A DNA stretch of 64,000 nt from Micropterix aruncella (taxonomy: Eukaryota > Arthropoda > Insecta > Lepidoptera > Micropterigidae), in the NCBI GenBank assembly GCA_944548615.1, contig OX155961.1, forward strand, positions 21,780,773 to 21,844,772, in the 5' to 3' direction. The notes under the pieces were generated by a model. That model searched no databases, was not told the origin of the DNA, and was given only the letters and a program-made list of their open reading frames with translations. Shown piece by piece: positions 28,701-43,700 of this stretch. The position numbers were made by a program, and so were the translations under genes. Position 1 is the first letter of the stretch; every line of letters begins with the position of its first letter.

Positions 28701-31700
28701 CCACGGATTTCAGGCACTCTGAGATGTCATTAATATAGACGAGGAAGAGAAAAGGTCCAAGTATCGATCCTTGAGGAACACCTTTGCGGATATTCTGTGG
28801 CGCGCTCTTGCTATTTTCGACTTGCGTAATCTGAGTGCGTTCTTGCAAATAAGATTCCATGAGTTGCAGTTCCTTATTCCTAATGCCGTAGTGTTCCAAT
28901 TTTTCAAGTAGAATTGAGTGGTCTACGCAATCAAAAGCCTTAGAGAGGTCACAGAAAATGCCTACGGTTTTTTTCATATTGTCTAGCCCAAGTAGTGTTT
29001 TTTTAATTAGACTGGCGATTGCATCTTGCGTAGAGAGATTTTTTTGAAATCCAAATTGTTTTTTAGACAGGATTTGGTTTTCAGCAAAGAAATTAACAAG
29101 TCGGATAAGAAGTAATTTTTCAAAAATTTTGCTGAAAACTGGTAACTTAAGGTCCGCTACACACATAATGGCCATTCAGTTCAAAAGCATTTATCGTAAT
29201 GATGCATCAGATTTCTCTGGTTGTTTCTCAATATGTACGCTGCATAGTATTTAAAATATCAATTGTATTAAAGTTAATACATTAACCGCTCGGTGGCCAG
29301 CCTTTGCGTGCAAAAACTGTGCTGCAACTTTTTGGTCCATTTTGTAAATAAACTAACAGTACGGTTTTGTAAATAAACTAACAGTACGGTTTTGTAAATA
29401 AACTAACAGTACGGTTTTGTAAATAAACTAACAGTAAATTTTGTACTAACAGTATCGTTTTTTCATTAATTCCCTCTTGTTACCTAGTAATTAATCTTGT
29501 TAGTCATATATATTACATACTTATGTAATACTAGCTGCGCCCAGCGGTTTCACCCGCGAGGTGATGGAAAATTGTGATAATGATGATAGAAAACCTAACC
29601 TTTATATATCTTTATAAATTATAGCCTATGTGTTATTCTGATGTGTAAGCTATATTATTGTGAAGTTTGATCAAAATCCATTCAGTAGTTTTGCGTGAAA
29701 GAGGAACAAACATCCATACATACATACAAACTTTCGCGTTTATAATATTAGTAGGATGTATGGGGCCGGCCCAAACGGTTACACGGGGATTTGCCAAACG
29801 ACGCAAAATGCCTATAGGCACTGTCGGTGTCCAACGGGTTAATCTTGGCATAGGCCCAGCCTATAGCTAGGTTAGAATATAGGTTAATTAAATATGTAGG
29901 TACTTGTAATTTTTCTTTATATTAATCAACCAAAAAACATACCAAATATTTCATTGATGGAAAAAAACTTCAATCGTTCAGTATATTGTTGCAGCATCTG
30001 TATTAATAATGCTGATGTGGATATTTTGCCAAACGCGGATAATTTGCCAAGCTGGTACCTACTGCCGGTTTCCGTGAGCTTTTCAATTTCTAATACTTAA
30101 TTGGCCATTTACGATTGAAAGTTTCTCAACTTCAAAAGTCCAAGTTAAAAGGTCTTTATTTCAACGTAAACACAACAAAAGATAATAAAATAAAATATAA
30201 ACAGAGCTGCCATGAAATTCACTGACCGGAGTCGGGCCCATCATAATGCATCCACTACACTAATCGCGAAGTCGCTTCGATAAAGTACTTGTGAAGTTGC
30301 TGGAAGTCCGAGGTTCTTAGAACCTCGGACTTAGTACTTGTGAAGTTGCTGGAAGTTCGAAGACTTCGCGAAGCGCTCAGTCGCCCGGCGCCCGCTCGCT
30401 ATGGATAACGTCCTGGCAGCCGCCGTTGCAATGTGCACTCTCGCATATTATAACTACGTGCGTTTTTATCACTCAATGAAAATAAAAAGAAAATGGTGGA
30501 TGACTGCTATACGAACAGAACAAGGTTAGTAGAATAAACAAGGCACAATGAATTTTAAGATTACTATTATTATTTTTAATCACACTTTTTTTTTTGCAGA
30601 CATGCTTTGGAACAACAATTCATTGAACTCACACAAGAACCATCAGGAGAATTCCAAATATTTTCACCGAATGTCATTGGCCTATTTTAACCTTTTGCTT
30701 TCTAAAATAGAACCCTTTATCTCCAAGCGAGATACTCATTGAGAAGCTATACCTGCCAAGATTCGTTTAGCAATCGCCTTGACGTTTTTAGCAACCGGCG
30801 ACAGTTATAGAAGTCTGCACTTTTTATTTAAAATTTCAAGCCAGTTAATTTAAAAAATTGTAGTCGATGTCTGCAAAGCTCTTAACGAGGTTCTTAAGAA
30901 TGAAATTAAGGTAACAATTTGAGAATTTGAATTTTTAGAAGATATTTGTTTATTTAAAATTAACAATATAATTAGTTCTTATGATAAATTATTATCTTAC
31001 CTATGTAACGATATCAATTTTTAGAACACATTTATTTTTTTTAAATTAACAATATAATTAGTTCTTATCGTAAATTATATATTATTGTATCTATGGCTCT
31101 GTTTGAAGTGTTTCGATAAATAAAAGAATTCGTTCCTGTGTCCAAGGTGTACCACTCATTGTATTGTATTTAACCCGCTCAGCACGTAACATCCATTTGG
31201 GGACATGTATGGCGGCCGCCTAAAGCACGTAACATCCGCTACTGGATATCGCGCTCGCCGCTGCGAAAAATGTAATTTACGATTCGAAACGTCGTACTTA
31301 ATGCTTTCTGACGGCGGAACGATATGGCCAAATAATCTTTAATTCGGCGGCCAACGGCGATAAAATCGAACGGCGATTTAAAAAGTCAGCATAGACGTCA
31401 AAACGGCAGTCTTCATCGGCCAGCGCCGCGGCCGCGTATAGTTCCGCGAAATGGTGGTTTTGTGGATAACAGTGCAGTGTTTACTGGATAAGTGAGTAAT
31501 TTGCATTTTTAAGTAGTTTAGGCATGAGGATTAGTCAATTGAGATAGTCCATTTGCTGTTTTTCACGAATTTTTAAAGAAAACACTTCGGCGACAACAAA
31601 CGGCTCGCGAAAAAATGGTTGTTATTATTTTGTAATGTTTATGAAATATCCCGATATATTGCGAAATATGACGTAATGTCGCTTTAATTTACTAACAAAA

Positions 31701-34700
31701 TAAGTATTGTTTCATTTACATCCTAAGTTATCACATAATTAGGCGTATTTTGAAAATTATATCTTGTTTTGTAAAATGAATCGCGCAAAGAAACTTGTTC
31801 TGATAATTACTATGAGAGAATAAAGTGCGATTTTCCATAGTTTTTCGATGAAATGTGACTCTTTGGAGTATAGTAATTAGTTATTAGACATATAATAAGT
31901 CTATGATAAGACAATATAATTGAAAAAATCTAACGAATTTTATATTATGAGCATTCAAAGTTTATTATTAAGTTCGGACGCGGAAACTCTCAAAACTTTA
32001 GATTTTTCCATAATATCAGACAAAGCTCAAAGTTCTGGTGTGATTTCTAAGAAGTGTGATGTAGTAATAAAGTTATTTTGAAAGAATTTCATATAAAAAA
32101 ATACCATAAGTAGTCACAAATTAAAAATTAAAAAAATTTTTTTTTACGAGAATACATAAAATTTTTCTTGGCTGAATAAATAAATATTTTTGTATGCAAA
32201 TAAGTAAAAAAAAAATATCGTTTTGGGAAAGCATTTATTAATAAAGAACATAACTGTATTTACAATTTTTGCATATTTTACGTATTTTGTGACAAAAAAA
32301 TCGAAATTATTTTATAGGCGAGTTTTTTCAGTTTGCCAATTTTGTAATATTTATTAATTATTATCTTAATTGTTTTACGAGATAAGGTTATAATGTTTTA
32401 TATGTCAAATTTCAATGCGATCATTTTTCTCTTTATCTTTTTTTAATCCGTTTAGTGGTTTATAAGTTATGATCGTTTTTATCAAGGCCGTTGACTCGCG
32501 TCGATTTTTTGCCCGAATATGTCGCGCGCAAAAGTGATAGGTGAGTTTTTACCTCGCAACAGGAGGGGTTAACACTGCAGCGTCATGATATTACACGCTC
32601 GTGTTCCGTGCGCACGGGACGACGTCTCTACGCGAACTGAAGTGAACCGAGTAGTGTAGTGAGTCGACTCGGGCGCGAAAAACCGACTCGGATCGGAAGT
32701 CGCCCGAAGCGAAGCCAAGTCGCCCGGAGCGAGTCGAAGTGCGTCTCCACTCTCTCGTCCTCGCCCAACTTCCATCGACTTTGCGAGTAGTGTGGTGGGC
32801 GTTTAAGACTATTATTACACTTCTGGGGGTGAGCAGTGGACTCCGGACTAACGACCGGCTGAGGTAGGTTTAGGACAGCTTTCTTGCCACATGTGAGCGT
32901 ACACCTTACCACCAATTCACTCCTCCTTCGAAGCCATAGACCTTGAGATGTGGAAATTGAAGATTTAGATCTTGAAAAAATTAAAAAGTTGATTATTTTC
33001 CTGGAGAGTTCGAAGATCTTTAAAGCCTGGTTGGCCACTCACGCCGATCGGCGTTTTTCGTGTTATCTGTATCATATCCGTATTTATTAAATTATCGCCT
33101 CTATTTCTCCCTACACTGCAGTAAAAGCCTGTCATTGAAGCCTGCCATTAAATAAGCCACCGATATATGTATATTAGTATGCTTGCACACACCTTCTACA
33201 AACAAATTTTTAAGGACTTCAAAAATTTTGCGCGGAACGACTGGCTTCCGAAAGGTTAAAGAGGTGAAACAGAGATTTGGCTGGCAGGCCACGAGCGCCA
33301 ACTTCCACCGCGTGAAGGTGAAAAGAGAAATCGTTCCGGGTGATTCCCATGGAACAGTGATTTCTACAATAATCTTCCGAGATAGAGAGCAAAGATTTAT
33401 ATCTGGACGGAGGGCTGTGCATGCGAGACTTTCAGGGAATTTATACTGCTTAGAGACCAAATTAACCTCCAGAATCCAATCTGAAGATTTCTCGATTATT
33501 GAGAAAGGTTTTGAGTGAAATGTTTTGTGCCTTTAGAGCCATCCCGCACAAACTTTATTGGTGGTTTGGAGGATACTGTCAAACCCTCGTTGGCACGAGC
33601 CACCGAGAGACTAATTTCCTCGATCTGTCTAAAGCATTTGATACTGTTTCACATGCGATACTTAAAAAAAAGCTCTTTGGATATGGTATACAGGGATGCT
33701 CGAATAAATGGATAGAAAGTTATTTGAAGGACAGGTCACAGATTTTAGTGATTGACGGCAAAGAAAGTGACAGTGCCGAAATATCCTTTGGTGTACCTCA
33801 AGGCAGCGTACTTGGCCCTATTCTCTTTCTGATGTACGTCAATGATTTGTGTGAATTGCCTCTTAGCGATTATGCAAGAATTGTCTCCTTTGCTGATGAC
33901 ACGGTTATCCTCGTTGAAGCAGAAACATGGGCTGAGGTACTAGTAAAGGCACAAAATAGCCTGGACAGTGTGAAAGCATGGCTTGATAGACATGTCCTAA
34001 CTCTGAATGCCTCAAAAAGCAATTTCATTGTGTTTGGATTACGTCCTGTAGTCATCACACCTCCTCCATCATTGACAATCCACTCTTACCACTGTAATAG
34101 GCAACCATCCTGCGCTTGTTACCATATCCAAGAAAAAACCGAAGTCAAGTATCTGGGTGTCCTAATAGACTCTAAATTGAGCTGGGATAACCAATTATTA
34201 CAACTCTCTTCGAGGTCTCGGAAACTAGTTTTCGTCTTTAGAGAATTACGCAACGTCCTTTCTAAGAACTCCATAAATATGGTTTATATGGCCCTGTGTC
34301 AGGGTTTATGGGTACACGGAATAATAGCTTGGGGAGCATGTGTAAAATCTGTCTTGGATCCTCTAGTGAAAGCCCAAAAGCTTTTGTTGAGGGTAATCAA
34401 TAGAAGGCCCCCACGATATGACTCCAACATGCTATTCAAAGAAAGTAATGTGTTAGACATACGCCAGCTGTTTGTGAAACAGTCACTCATGTTCTTCCAT
34501 CGAACCTCAGATAAACGACTACGAAGCCAGCAACACCGAACTACAAGAGCATCTGCAGGTCTGAATTATGCCGTTCCCCGAGTTAATTCTTCATTTGCCC
34601 AAAGACAATTCAACTATATAGCACCTAAAATATTCAACCGCCTTGATGACAAAATAAAGGAAATAGAAAATACCATTTTATTAAAAAAAAATATTAAAAA

Positions 34701-37700
34701 ATGGCTTGACGACATAGGTCGTTCAAGGACAGAGAAAGAACTGCTGCAAGTCATATCTTAAAAAAAATATATATTTCTGCATAACTTTACTATTATACTA
34801 TATAATATGATATAAGATATTAAACAAAATGTACTATATTGTAATATAATGCAAAAGAATAATACTATAATATATTTAGATCGTTATATTTATATATTTG
34901 TGTATGTATGTATATGTATGTGTGTATGTGTATATGTATCTATATGAGTACCTACGTCAGTTAGGCTTCTCCACCTAAGTCAGAAAGTAAGTCGTATGCC
35001 CAGATACAGGCTATATTTGGCCTAGTTGGGTATACGCTGAGCATGGTCATGTGAATGTGGGCCGTTGTTTCTTCGCACCATTACTTGTTATGACCATTTT
35101 TATGCGTTTTATAATTATGTTTGATACAAATAAAAATAAAAAAAAATAAAAATAAATTACCTCGTGTAAGCGTACCATCCTCGATCTAAGGCCACCTTGC
35201 AGTCAGCTAGAACACGTCTAGCTGTGCAAGGGGGTATTGCTACAAAGGGGACAAGAACTATCCTCGGCATAGCCCCAACGAGCGAGGTTACTACTTATGT
35301 AATAATTATTTACTTTTATTGCAAAATAATGACAAGAAAGGTAATACTAGCACTCGATACTTCGGCGAATGGTATACTCCCAGAACGGCATATATTGGTC
35401 TCATATGAAGAAACCACCCTCATAACCTTAGTTGCTTATGAACAATCCTAATAGTAAAAGAGTGTCTTACCTCTCTAGGTTGGCAACGGTGGCAAAGGAA
35501 AGGCCGCTTGGTGTCGGTGACCCCCATGCAGTGGGCGTGCTGCCAAACGCCGCAGCCCCCTTTCGGCCCCTCCCTCTCCCCCTCTCGCTCCCTCTCCCTG
35601 CCTTCTTTGTCCCTCTCCTCCGCGCACTGCACCATCAGCCCCTCCTCCAAGTGCAGGCCGCAGATGCACATTATCACCTCCTCTGTTGAGATAAACACAC
35701 CCACAAGGTTAGATAAAACCGAGGTCGAGACGAGACAACACCGTTGATTATAGTATAAGATTGCTCAACCTATTAGGACAACTTTTACTGTTTGCCCAAA
35801 TTACCTCTTAAATCGCAGGTTTATTACTTTGTTTTTTTTTTAAAGATTTATTTAAGATTGGTCATCTGACCGTAATCGAATTTGTTGAGTGATGATTAAT
35901 ATTATTTAAGAGACGATGCGTATGCCTCAATTCCTCTTTCTATTAAACTTAGTTTCTCTTTAATCTGTAAACCGCATTGGATTGATTAAGGCCCAGTGGT
36001 TCCCAAAGTGGGTGCCGCGGCACCCTGGGGTGCCACGGAGAGATATCAGGGGTGCCGCGAGGCGCCCCTGATATCTCTTGCACACGTCCCTTTTGTACTA
36101 CTGTAGCTCGCGATGGCTCTCCTGTGGCAATGTTCTATCTCGTACGTTTGAACTGCGACGAGAAATTCACACTTTCCTGGAAGAAGATGATCATGTGAAC
36201 GCCAACAATTTCGCGGATGAAGACTTTCTGCTGAAACTGGCATACTTATGCGACATATTCGAAAAACTAAATGTCTTAAATCTGTCTCTACAGGGCCACA
36301 ATATGCACATAATTAAGCTTGTAGAGAAGATTTCATCATTCAGGGAAAACTACAACTGTGGAAGAGAAAAATGAGTGATGATGGAGGCAAAGATTGCTTT
36401 CCAATATTACAACAGTACATGGCCCATAGTGGAGCTAAGGTTTCACATAACTTGCAGACCCTTTTCACAGAGCACCTATCACAGTTAACTGACTGGTTTG
36501 CAAAGTACTTCGCAGAAGACCAAGTGGAGAAGTTTGCGTAGATCCAAGATCCATTCCGTGCTCAAGCTCCACAAGATTTTACTACGCAAGAAAAAGAAAA
36601 TCTAATTGACCTCTCGAGCGATAACAGCCTAAAAACAAAATACGCTCGTTCAGATTTGACGGAGTTTTGGTTATCAGTCGAAAATGAGTATCCGATTCTA
36701 AGTGCAAAAGCTGTAAGGGTCCTCATTCCCTTTGCGACTTCATATCTGTGCGAAGCTGAATTTTCAGCGGTTGCTGTTATAAAGAGCAAATATCGCTCGA
36801 AAATAAATATAGAAACAGAAATGAGAGTAGCTGTATCAAGCCTTATTCCCAGATTCCAAAAATTGTGCAATGAGCAGCAGGCTCACGCGTCGCACTAAAC
36901 ACACACACCTCAAGAGTATGTGGAAGGTTTTTGTAATTATATTTGCATTTTGTATGTTTGTTTACCTACCAATAAATGTACTTGTTCATTTTAAATACGA
37001 GTTGTATTAGATTCTTACCTGGTTTCTTCTTCATAGACATACAAGTATGAAATATAGCTATTACAGATAGATATTATATGACTAGGGTGCCGTGAGACAA
37101 TTAAAATTTTCTAAGTGTGCCACGGCTTGGAAAAGTTTGGGAACCCCTGGATTAAGCGGCTCGGGTGCGAGGGGATTTGAATGGGATGCCGGGCATATAG
37201 CATGTTGGGTTTTGAATCGCTCAATTTCTGTGGCAATAGTGTGGACTTTCAGGTATTCGTGAGTCTCAGGTATAGTGTGGACTTTCATTTCTCGTAAACC
37301 ACGGTACATTTAGAATACTATTCTGCAAGTGCTGCAGATAGAGTATGTTACTTTTGCTTGCTACACTCCAGTTAAAAGATATTTCAAAAAAGACATAGGT
37401 ACAAGTATTTTTCTCCTTATAAACGACTCGTTAGCCAACCTATCCCAAGAGACAGGAGAGCAAAGGGCAACCTCAGATCAGTGACAAATTCGAATACGAA
37501 TTACCCCATTACAGTAGGTAGAGGCCGCGCAAGCGACTTTGAACTCGTAACCAGGCTAAACAATGAAGAAATTTGTTCCAGATTGATTTGTAGATTGTTT
37601 GGTTCACTAAATACATTGCATTAATCAACGGAAGGAGGAATAACTCCTGGGAACTCCTCCTTATAACTTCCAGGGAGAAAGGGTTCCCTGGCAGCTGACG

Positions 37701-40700
37701 ACTTTAATCTGGTATCGTGGGCAAATTTTCAACTGAAGAGTACCCTAAAGGTCCATTTTATTAAGTCTGTGCAGTTCCAGAGAGTTTGGATCCTATCATA
37801 TTATTAGAGCCTTAAAAACTAACGTTTTTTTATTAAACAATGATATAAAAAATATAATTTTGAGTAGTTTTTTGACATTTATGTAAGGAACAGAAGCCAT
37901 CTTCGTGAGGGCCTGTGAACAACCTCTCGATCAACAAATGGGGCTTTATCACCCGTACCGCTCAATTGATGCATGGCGTTAGACAGCGCTTAGACAAAAG
38001 ATTTCATTGATTTTGGGTATAGAAAAAGGAGAGTGAAATAAAATAAAATTAAGATAAAGGCAGGAAAGGCAATGGATCGGTCAACAAAGCCATTCGAGGC
38101 AATTAAACATGTCGCTTTTAAAAATAAGGTTGAAAACTATTTTACAAGTCAAATTACATAGATCTCTGTCCGCTGCAGTTGCAAGCAGTTTATTTTTAAA
38201 ATAATAGGATAATAATGTCTAGTAAGGGACACCATTAGAAAAATATTTATTTTTAATAATTTATACATTAACAAAAATATATTTTTTTATGCTTTCGGCG
38301 AGCAAACGAAATGAAGCGATTGCCGATCCTGTTGCCGATCGTCGGTCTAGAGCTTGAGTTGGGTAAGACGCACTAGCGAAAGGAGTTGTTACGGCAAATT
38401 CAGCCAACACAAATAGCAATAGAGAGAGATATATTAGGTAGTGAAGGTCGAACAATATGCTGTACATCGGTCACTCGATCATAAAATCAAAATGGAGATG
38501 AGCATGTTGTATCAGTAGATGCGAAGACAGCAGATAGGGGAAAGACTGTTGAATTGCAACCGAGAATAGTATAATGGAATGTTGGGAAGCAGCCACCTAT
38601 AGACTAAAAAGGAGGTGCGAAAATTACTCATGGATAAAATTAAAATAAGAGCAGCTGCTTTCTTACCTTGCTTCTTCTTTGGAGCGAAACCAGCCGGAAG
38701 GATCTCGTCCGGACCGATGATTTCAGTCAATCTCTCCGCAAATTTCGGTTTAACGGCGTTGTAAATCTGCACATGAAAATACAATTGCAATTGAAAAAGG
38801 GGACAAATTAATTTGCCCCAAAAGCTTGCAGCTAGCTAAATAAGTAAAAATCTCGAAAATAGTTTTTGCCCTAAAATTAATCAAACTGTCAACCAAACCT
38901 TATTCCCTACATTAAGAGTCCCTATCAATTTCGCCGCACGCTTAGTTTAGGTATTTTCAGAGCAGCGCAGGTGTCGCCGTTCGAACTATCGTAGTCAAAT
39001 GAAGAGATACGGGCGCAGCGGCAACAAACAATCTTGATCCGCGACCGATTATCAGCACTCAAGTAGTATGTAAAATTAGTAAAAAATATGTTGTATAACA
39101 TCTCAACGTTATTATATGTGACTCGATAAATTGTTACCTACTAAAAAAATATATTTGTCATTAAAAGTTTGAATATTTTTTGTTTGGACATACATAATAA
39201 TAACAGAAAATAAAAATTTCGTCACATATTATGGTTATCATTTCTTGTTTATACTCTTTATTGTGAAAATATGGGCGGGTTTATTGTCATATGACAATCT
39301 TTTACAACCAACCCTACTATGACGTGTTATATGTATGTGTGCGTGTAACATGTCTGTAAGTGTGTGTCTTGTTATTGTATTCCATCGACAGAATCGAAAA
39401 TGCAATTCCGTTAATTAGATCCTAACGGAAAATGGTGACCCAGTCGGGAATCGAACCCGGGACCTTACAATGTAAGATCAGAAATATAAAATACCGCCAT
39501 TAATCTGTTATATTTTTTTATGACCTAGCGAATAGTGAGGTTGGCATTTACAAAGTATGTATATAGTATTATAAGTTATTGTTGCAACTATAAAACAAAA
39601 TATAATACAACCAGAATACATGTTGAATGAAAACAAGCACGCTTCTTTACGAGAGGCGCTGAACTAATATTTTCACGTCGTTTGCAAGTGTTGGAGAAAT
39701 TTGATGCTGTTAAAAGACACCTTCTTAGTTCCAGCCATAAAGCGCTTTCTGCTTGTAATATCGTATCTCTTTCAATTTCGTGACGGTCCTTTATTTGTTG
39801 TTTCATATTTTCCAAAAACAGCTCCTTGGCTATTTCATACTCATCCGATGACATGTCTGGCTTTTGACATGCTTCCCCGTAGTCACTACTATCGGCGTTG
39901 AATAAAGACGTATTTTTGCTTTGTTGTCTTCGTCCTAGTATTCTGCATAAGTTTCTGCTGTTCAATTTTTTTCACATTAGTAGATGGGCTTTTATCGAAA
40001 ATTGTTTTATGTAGTTTATATATCAATGTTCCCGTATTATACACCACTACTACCACGTAACACCTTAGTTTGTAGGAATCTTTCAAAGCAAAATTAATGC
40101 GTTTTACTCCAATAAATTTTGCGACGATAGCATTGAATTGTCCAGCTCTGTTGATGTTTAAATTGTATAGGAGACTTCGAGCATGATATTCGAAGTTGGA
40201 GGTATTTGAATTTAATTTCCGCAGTAAAGTGTTTACTGTGGGGACACTGCTTGGATCTAGTTTTTTTCAGCTGTGCAGAAATAGTTTTCAAAATTTGTGT
40301 GTTCTCAAATATAGGTATGCTTCGGACTGTTTAAAATGTCGTTTTGTAGATTATTTATCTGTCTACCAAGGGAAGATTTTGCGCTTTCCTGTATCAAACT
40401 GCCGATTTAACGGATATCCGTAGACGTTTGAGTCGATCACTATTGAGCGGTCTTCGTTCACCAATTGGCATCGATGTATCTTTCGTCAAATTCAAGTTCT
40501 TTTCATTATAGTTGCGTAATAAATAATTGCTACATTCAATTTATTCGACAGTAACATTTTGACAGGCTCGGCTTTCCAAGTTGTACTGAAGTTGTACGTT
40601 AAGTTGTACTGAAGCATAGAATTTATTCGGCATCTTGGAGTCTACAAGTGTATTTATTCACGAATCATTCGAGCGCGTGTGGGTGGACAAAATCGCGGAA

Positions 40701-43700
40701 ATAACAGCTGGTAGAGACAAGTTGAGACGATTACAGAACATCGGAAAAACGAGATGGTGGGCCAAAGACAAAGCATTGACAACCATCATGGAGAAAATTC
40801 GATACGTTGCGTTGATAAAGACTCTAAGTGCCATATCTTTGAGCACGGAGTTCGAGCCAAAGGTTTCATTTCATACAAAGCATTGATGGATTCCTTTCTT
40901 AAATTTGAAACAATTCTGACAGCCTGCGCTTCAAGAAAATATTCGATTTATCAACCCCTGTAAGCTTATACCTGCAAACTCCTACACTAGACTACCTTAA
41001 AGCTTGGGGATTTATCAAAACTTTGGAGAAGAATTTGTGGAAACAATTAGATCATTTTGACGACATTTTCAGTGCTGCAAGTTTGTTTGAATCCCAGGTC
41101 CAAGAATTAATTCAAGTCGAAAACGTTGATGTTGAAATACAGACCACGCTGCCATTACGGAGAACATCTAGAAAACCGATGATGAAAAAAGAAAAAAGAT
41201 GAGTTATGTCAAGATGAAATTGGACTGCTATCTGCGGACCCAAATAAATTTTCTCTATTATCGTATACAAGGTCATCATCAACACGACTCTAGTTAAAAT
41301 AGATGAAAAATTCAACTGCAATGAGCATTTAATGAAGGATGTCGCTTGTTTGGATCCGAAAAACTTCCACGAAATTGACAAAAACGGAATTCCTGATGAT
41401 GCATTAAAGTCAATCGCATCTATTGCCAATGTTGATCGAGAATTACTTTCAAAAGAACTCGAATCTTTTGCAAAAAGTTTTAAAGAACTTTCTAAAACTA
41501 TTTGGGACGAACACATTTCACTTAGGGAGCATCACACAAAGGATTCAGATTCTCAGATTGAGAAAGAAGATGAAGAGGAGGAAGAAGAGGTTCCGATGCT
41601 TGCCGAAGTTGCATACCATGTGCATGTAAACTTTTGTCTGAGTATAATATGCACATAAGTACGAACTCCAACTTATACGTAGCTTATTGTACAATACTCA
41701 CAATGTCATTTACGCAAGTGACTCGCGAGAGACGATTTTCAGCACTGAAGCGCATTAAGACCAGGCTTCGTTCCCTACTAGGTCAAGAACTGCTAGATTC
41801 ATTGATTATTCTGAATACTGAATCGGATCTTATCAAGGATGACTAGGATATCAGTTTTTACGAAAGAGTTATTGACAATTTAGCTGAAACTTCTCCTCTT
41901 TTAAAAAAAATGCTGATTGGTTAATACATTATCAATTAGTTAATTGAACTTTCTATATAAAAATATATAAAAATGTATGTCTTATTTTAACAAGTTATTG
42001 GCACTCTAGCTGAAACTTCTCCTCATTTATTTTTGTTTTTGATGGGATAGTTATAAATAACTAAACTTTTTTCATAAAAATGTATGTCTTTGAAATTAAA
42101 AACTTCCTAAAATTCGTGCCTATTTGATTATTATTATCATTTGGTTTATTGGTTGACCTGATGGTATCACTTGATCCTAGGCGCGCGGCGGGCCCCTAAA
42201 GTCATAATCCCACCCGGGCCCCTTAGGCCCAGTCCGACCCTGCACATACACGTAAATACGATTTTAATAAATAATAAATGCTAAAATAGTATAAACATAT
42301 CAAATCGTGAAAATATTGCTTTTTTTATACGAATAAATATAGTCTCAAAATAATCCAAAACTATTCATGTGCCATACTTTTTTATTTTATTTGTTTTTTT
42401 TTAAAACTTTTTTTGTCGAATAAAAAAAATGTTACGGGTAGAAATAACCCTTAAAGTTCTGTGCGCTATTTATATTCCACAGTGTATGGTTATATACAAT
42501 TTCCCAATGAAACTTAAAGATGTTAATAGAAACCTTTGCGATATTATTATAAATTACTGTTATTATTACCAAGTAAAAATACCTTATATCTCCATCTTTT
42601 TTACCCATCGATGACGATCCAGGTAATGTCTTATTTTTGTTATTTAATTCTCTGCAAATATACATTATATATTTATAGATTTTTTGAAATTTATTTTTTT
42701 TGAACAATTATTTTAAGTCAAAAACCCTACTCTTTTTCGCTTACGATCCAAAGGTATCAATGACGCTTGCAGCGTTGCCACGCCGACGCTGGCGATGGAC
42801 AACATTTTTACCCGTATTTATAGATTAAAGAAAGTAACAAACTATAAAAAAAATTAGTTAAATATAGTTAGGAAGGTGAAAACAATTTGCCTACGAAATT
42901 CACACGCCTTTCGTGTTTTTTCAGCTTTTTTTCTAACTTTAATCTTGCCCTGATAGTAAAGTTTAATGTTTTGACCTATTTTCTAAAAATTAAACACATT
43001 TTTTTGACATCTACAATAAAAAATACTGATAAGGTGAGGAGTGGGTCAAAATGCCAAAAATTTAGCGTGACGTATTTTATGGATAGCCCCTAACAAATCT
43101 TGCAGTATCAAAACCGCTTAATCGACGCATATCCACTGTCGAAAAGCGCTCGGCCGGGCGCGAGTATTCGCGCGCAGGACGCGAGAATATCGCGAGCTCC
43201 GGAAATCAACGCAACGCACGTCCACCGTCCAGTAGCCCTCGGGCGCGAATGCACGGACTAACGCGAATGAACAGCGCGTAAGCATGGATTTCGATAATTT
43301 ATTACAGAGAAATATGTAGACATTAAATAAAAAAAATTAAAATACTGGGTGGGTAAATGCCTCAATTATTGAAATGTTTATATCTTGTAATTATTTTTAT
43401 TATATTCTTACGCGTAGACGACGTTTTTACACACGATTTTACTGGGTTTATTCATAGTACAACACATTTTTTATTAGTGTTAATTGAATAAATTTAAAAA
43501 ATATATATCGTAGACTTACTAATATATTATATGCTTAGTACGCACATTTTTTTTCAGAACGTTTTTCGCTACCAGTTAGCAGGAAAACGAATTGAAAAAC
43601 CTCGTGTTTCGTCTTTATGTAAAAAACCATTTTTGTATATTTTTTTTCCTAATTTATACGAAGTTGTTATCAATATAAAATTTCGTAGACATACTAAATA

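Larger units (their letters stand above)
29282..29842. mobile_element. TTAA-flanked element carrying a minisatellite and an older repeat
   Basis: Flanked by TTAA (29282-29285 and 29839-29842), with roughly inverted ends (CCGCTCGGTGGCC and, reversed, CCCGTTGGACACC). Inside are a tandem array at about 29342-29440 and a copy of the ACTAGCTG...TTTATAATATTAG repeat at 29530-29757. The inverted-end similarity is partial, so the assignment as piggyBac-like is tentative. Confidence 0.4.

Noticed and set aside
39428..39475. A tRNA gene on the minus strand
   Set aside because: Only the T-arm/B-box part is present; no A-box or acceptor pairing.
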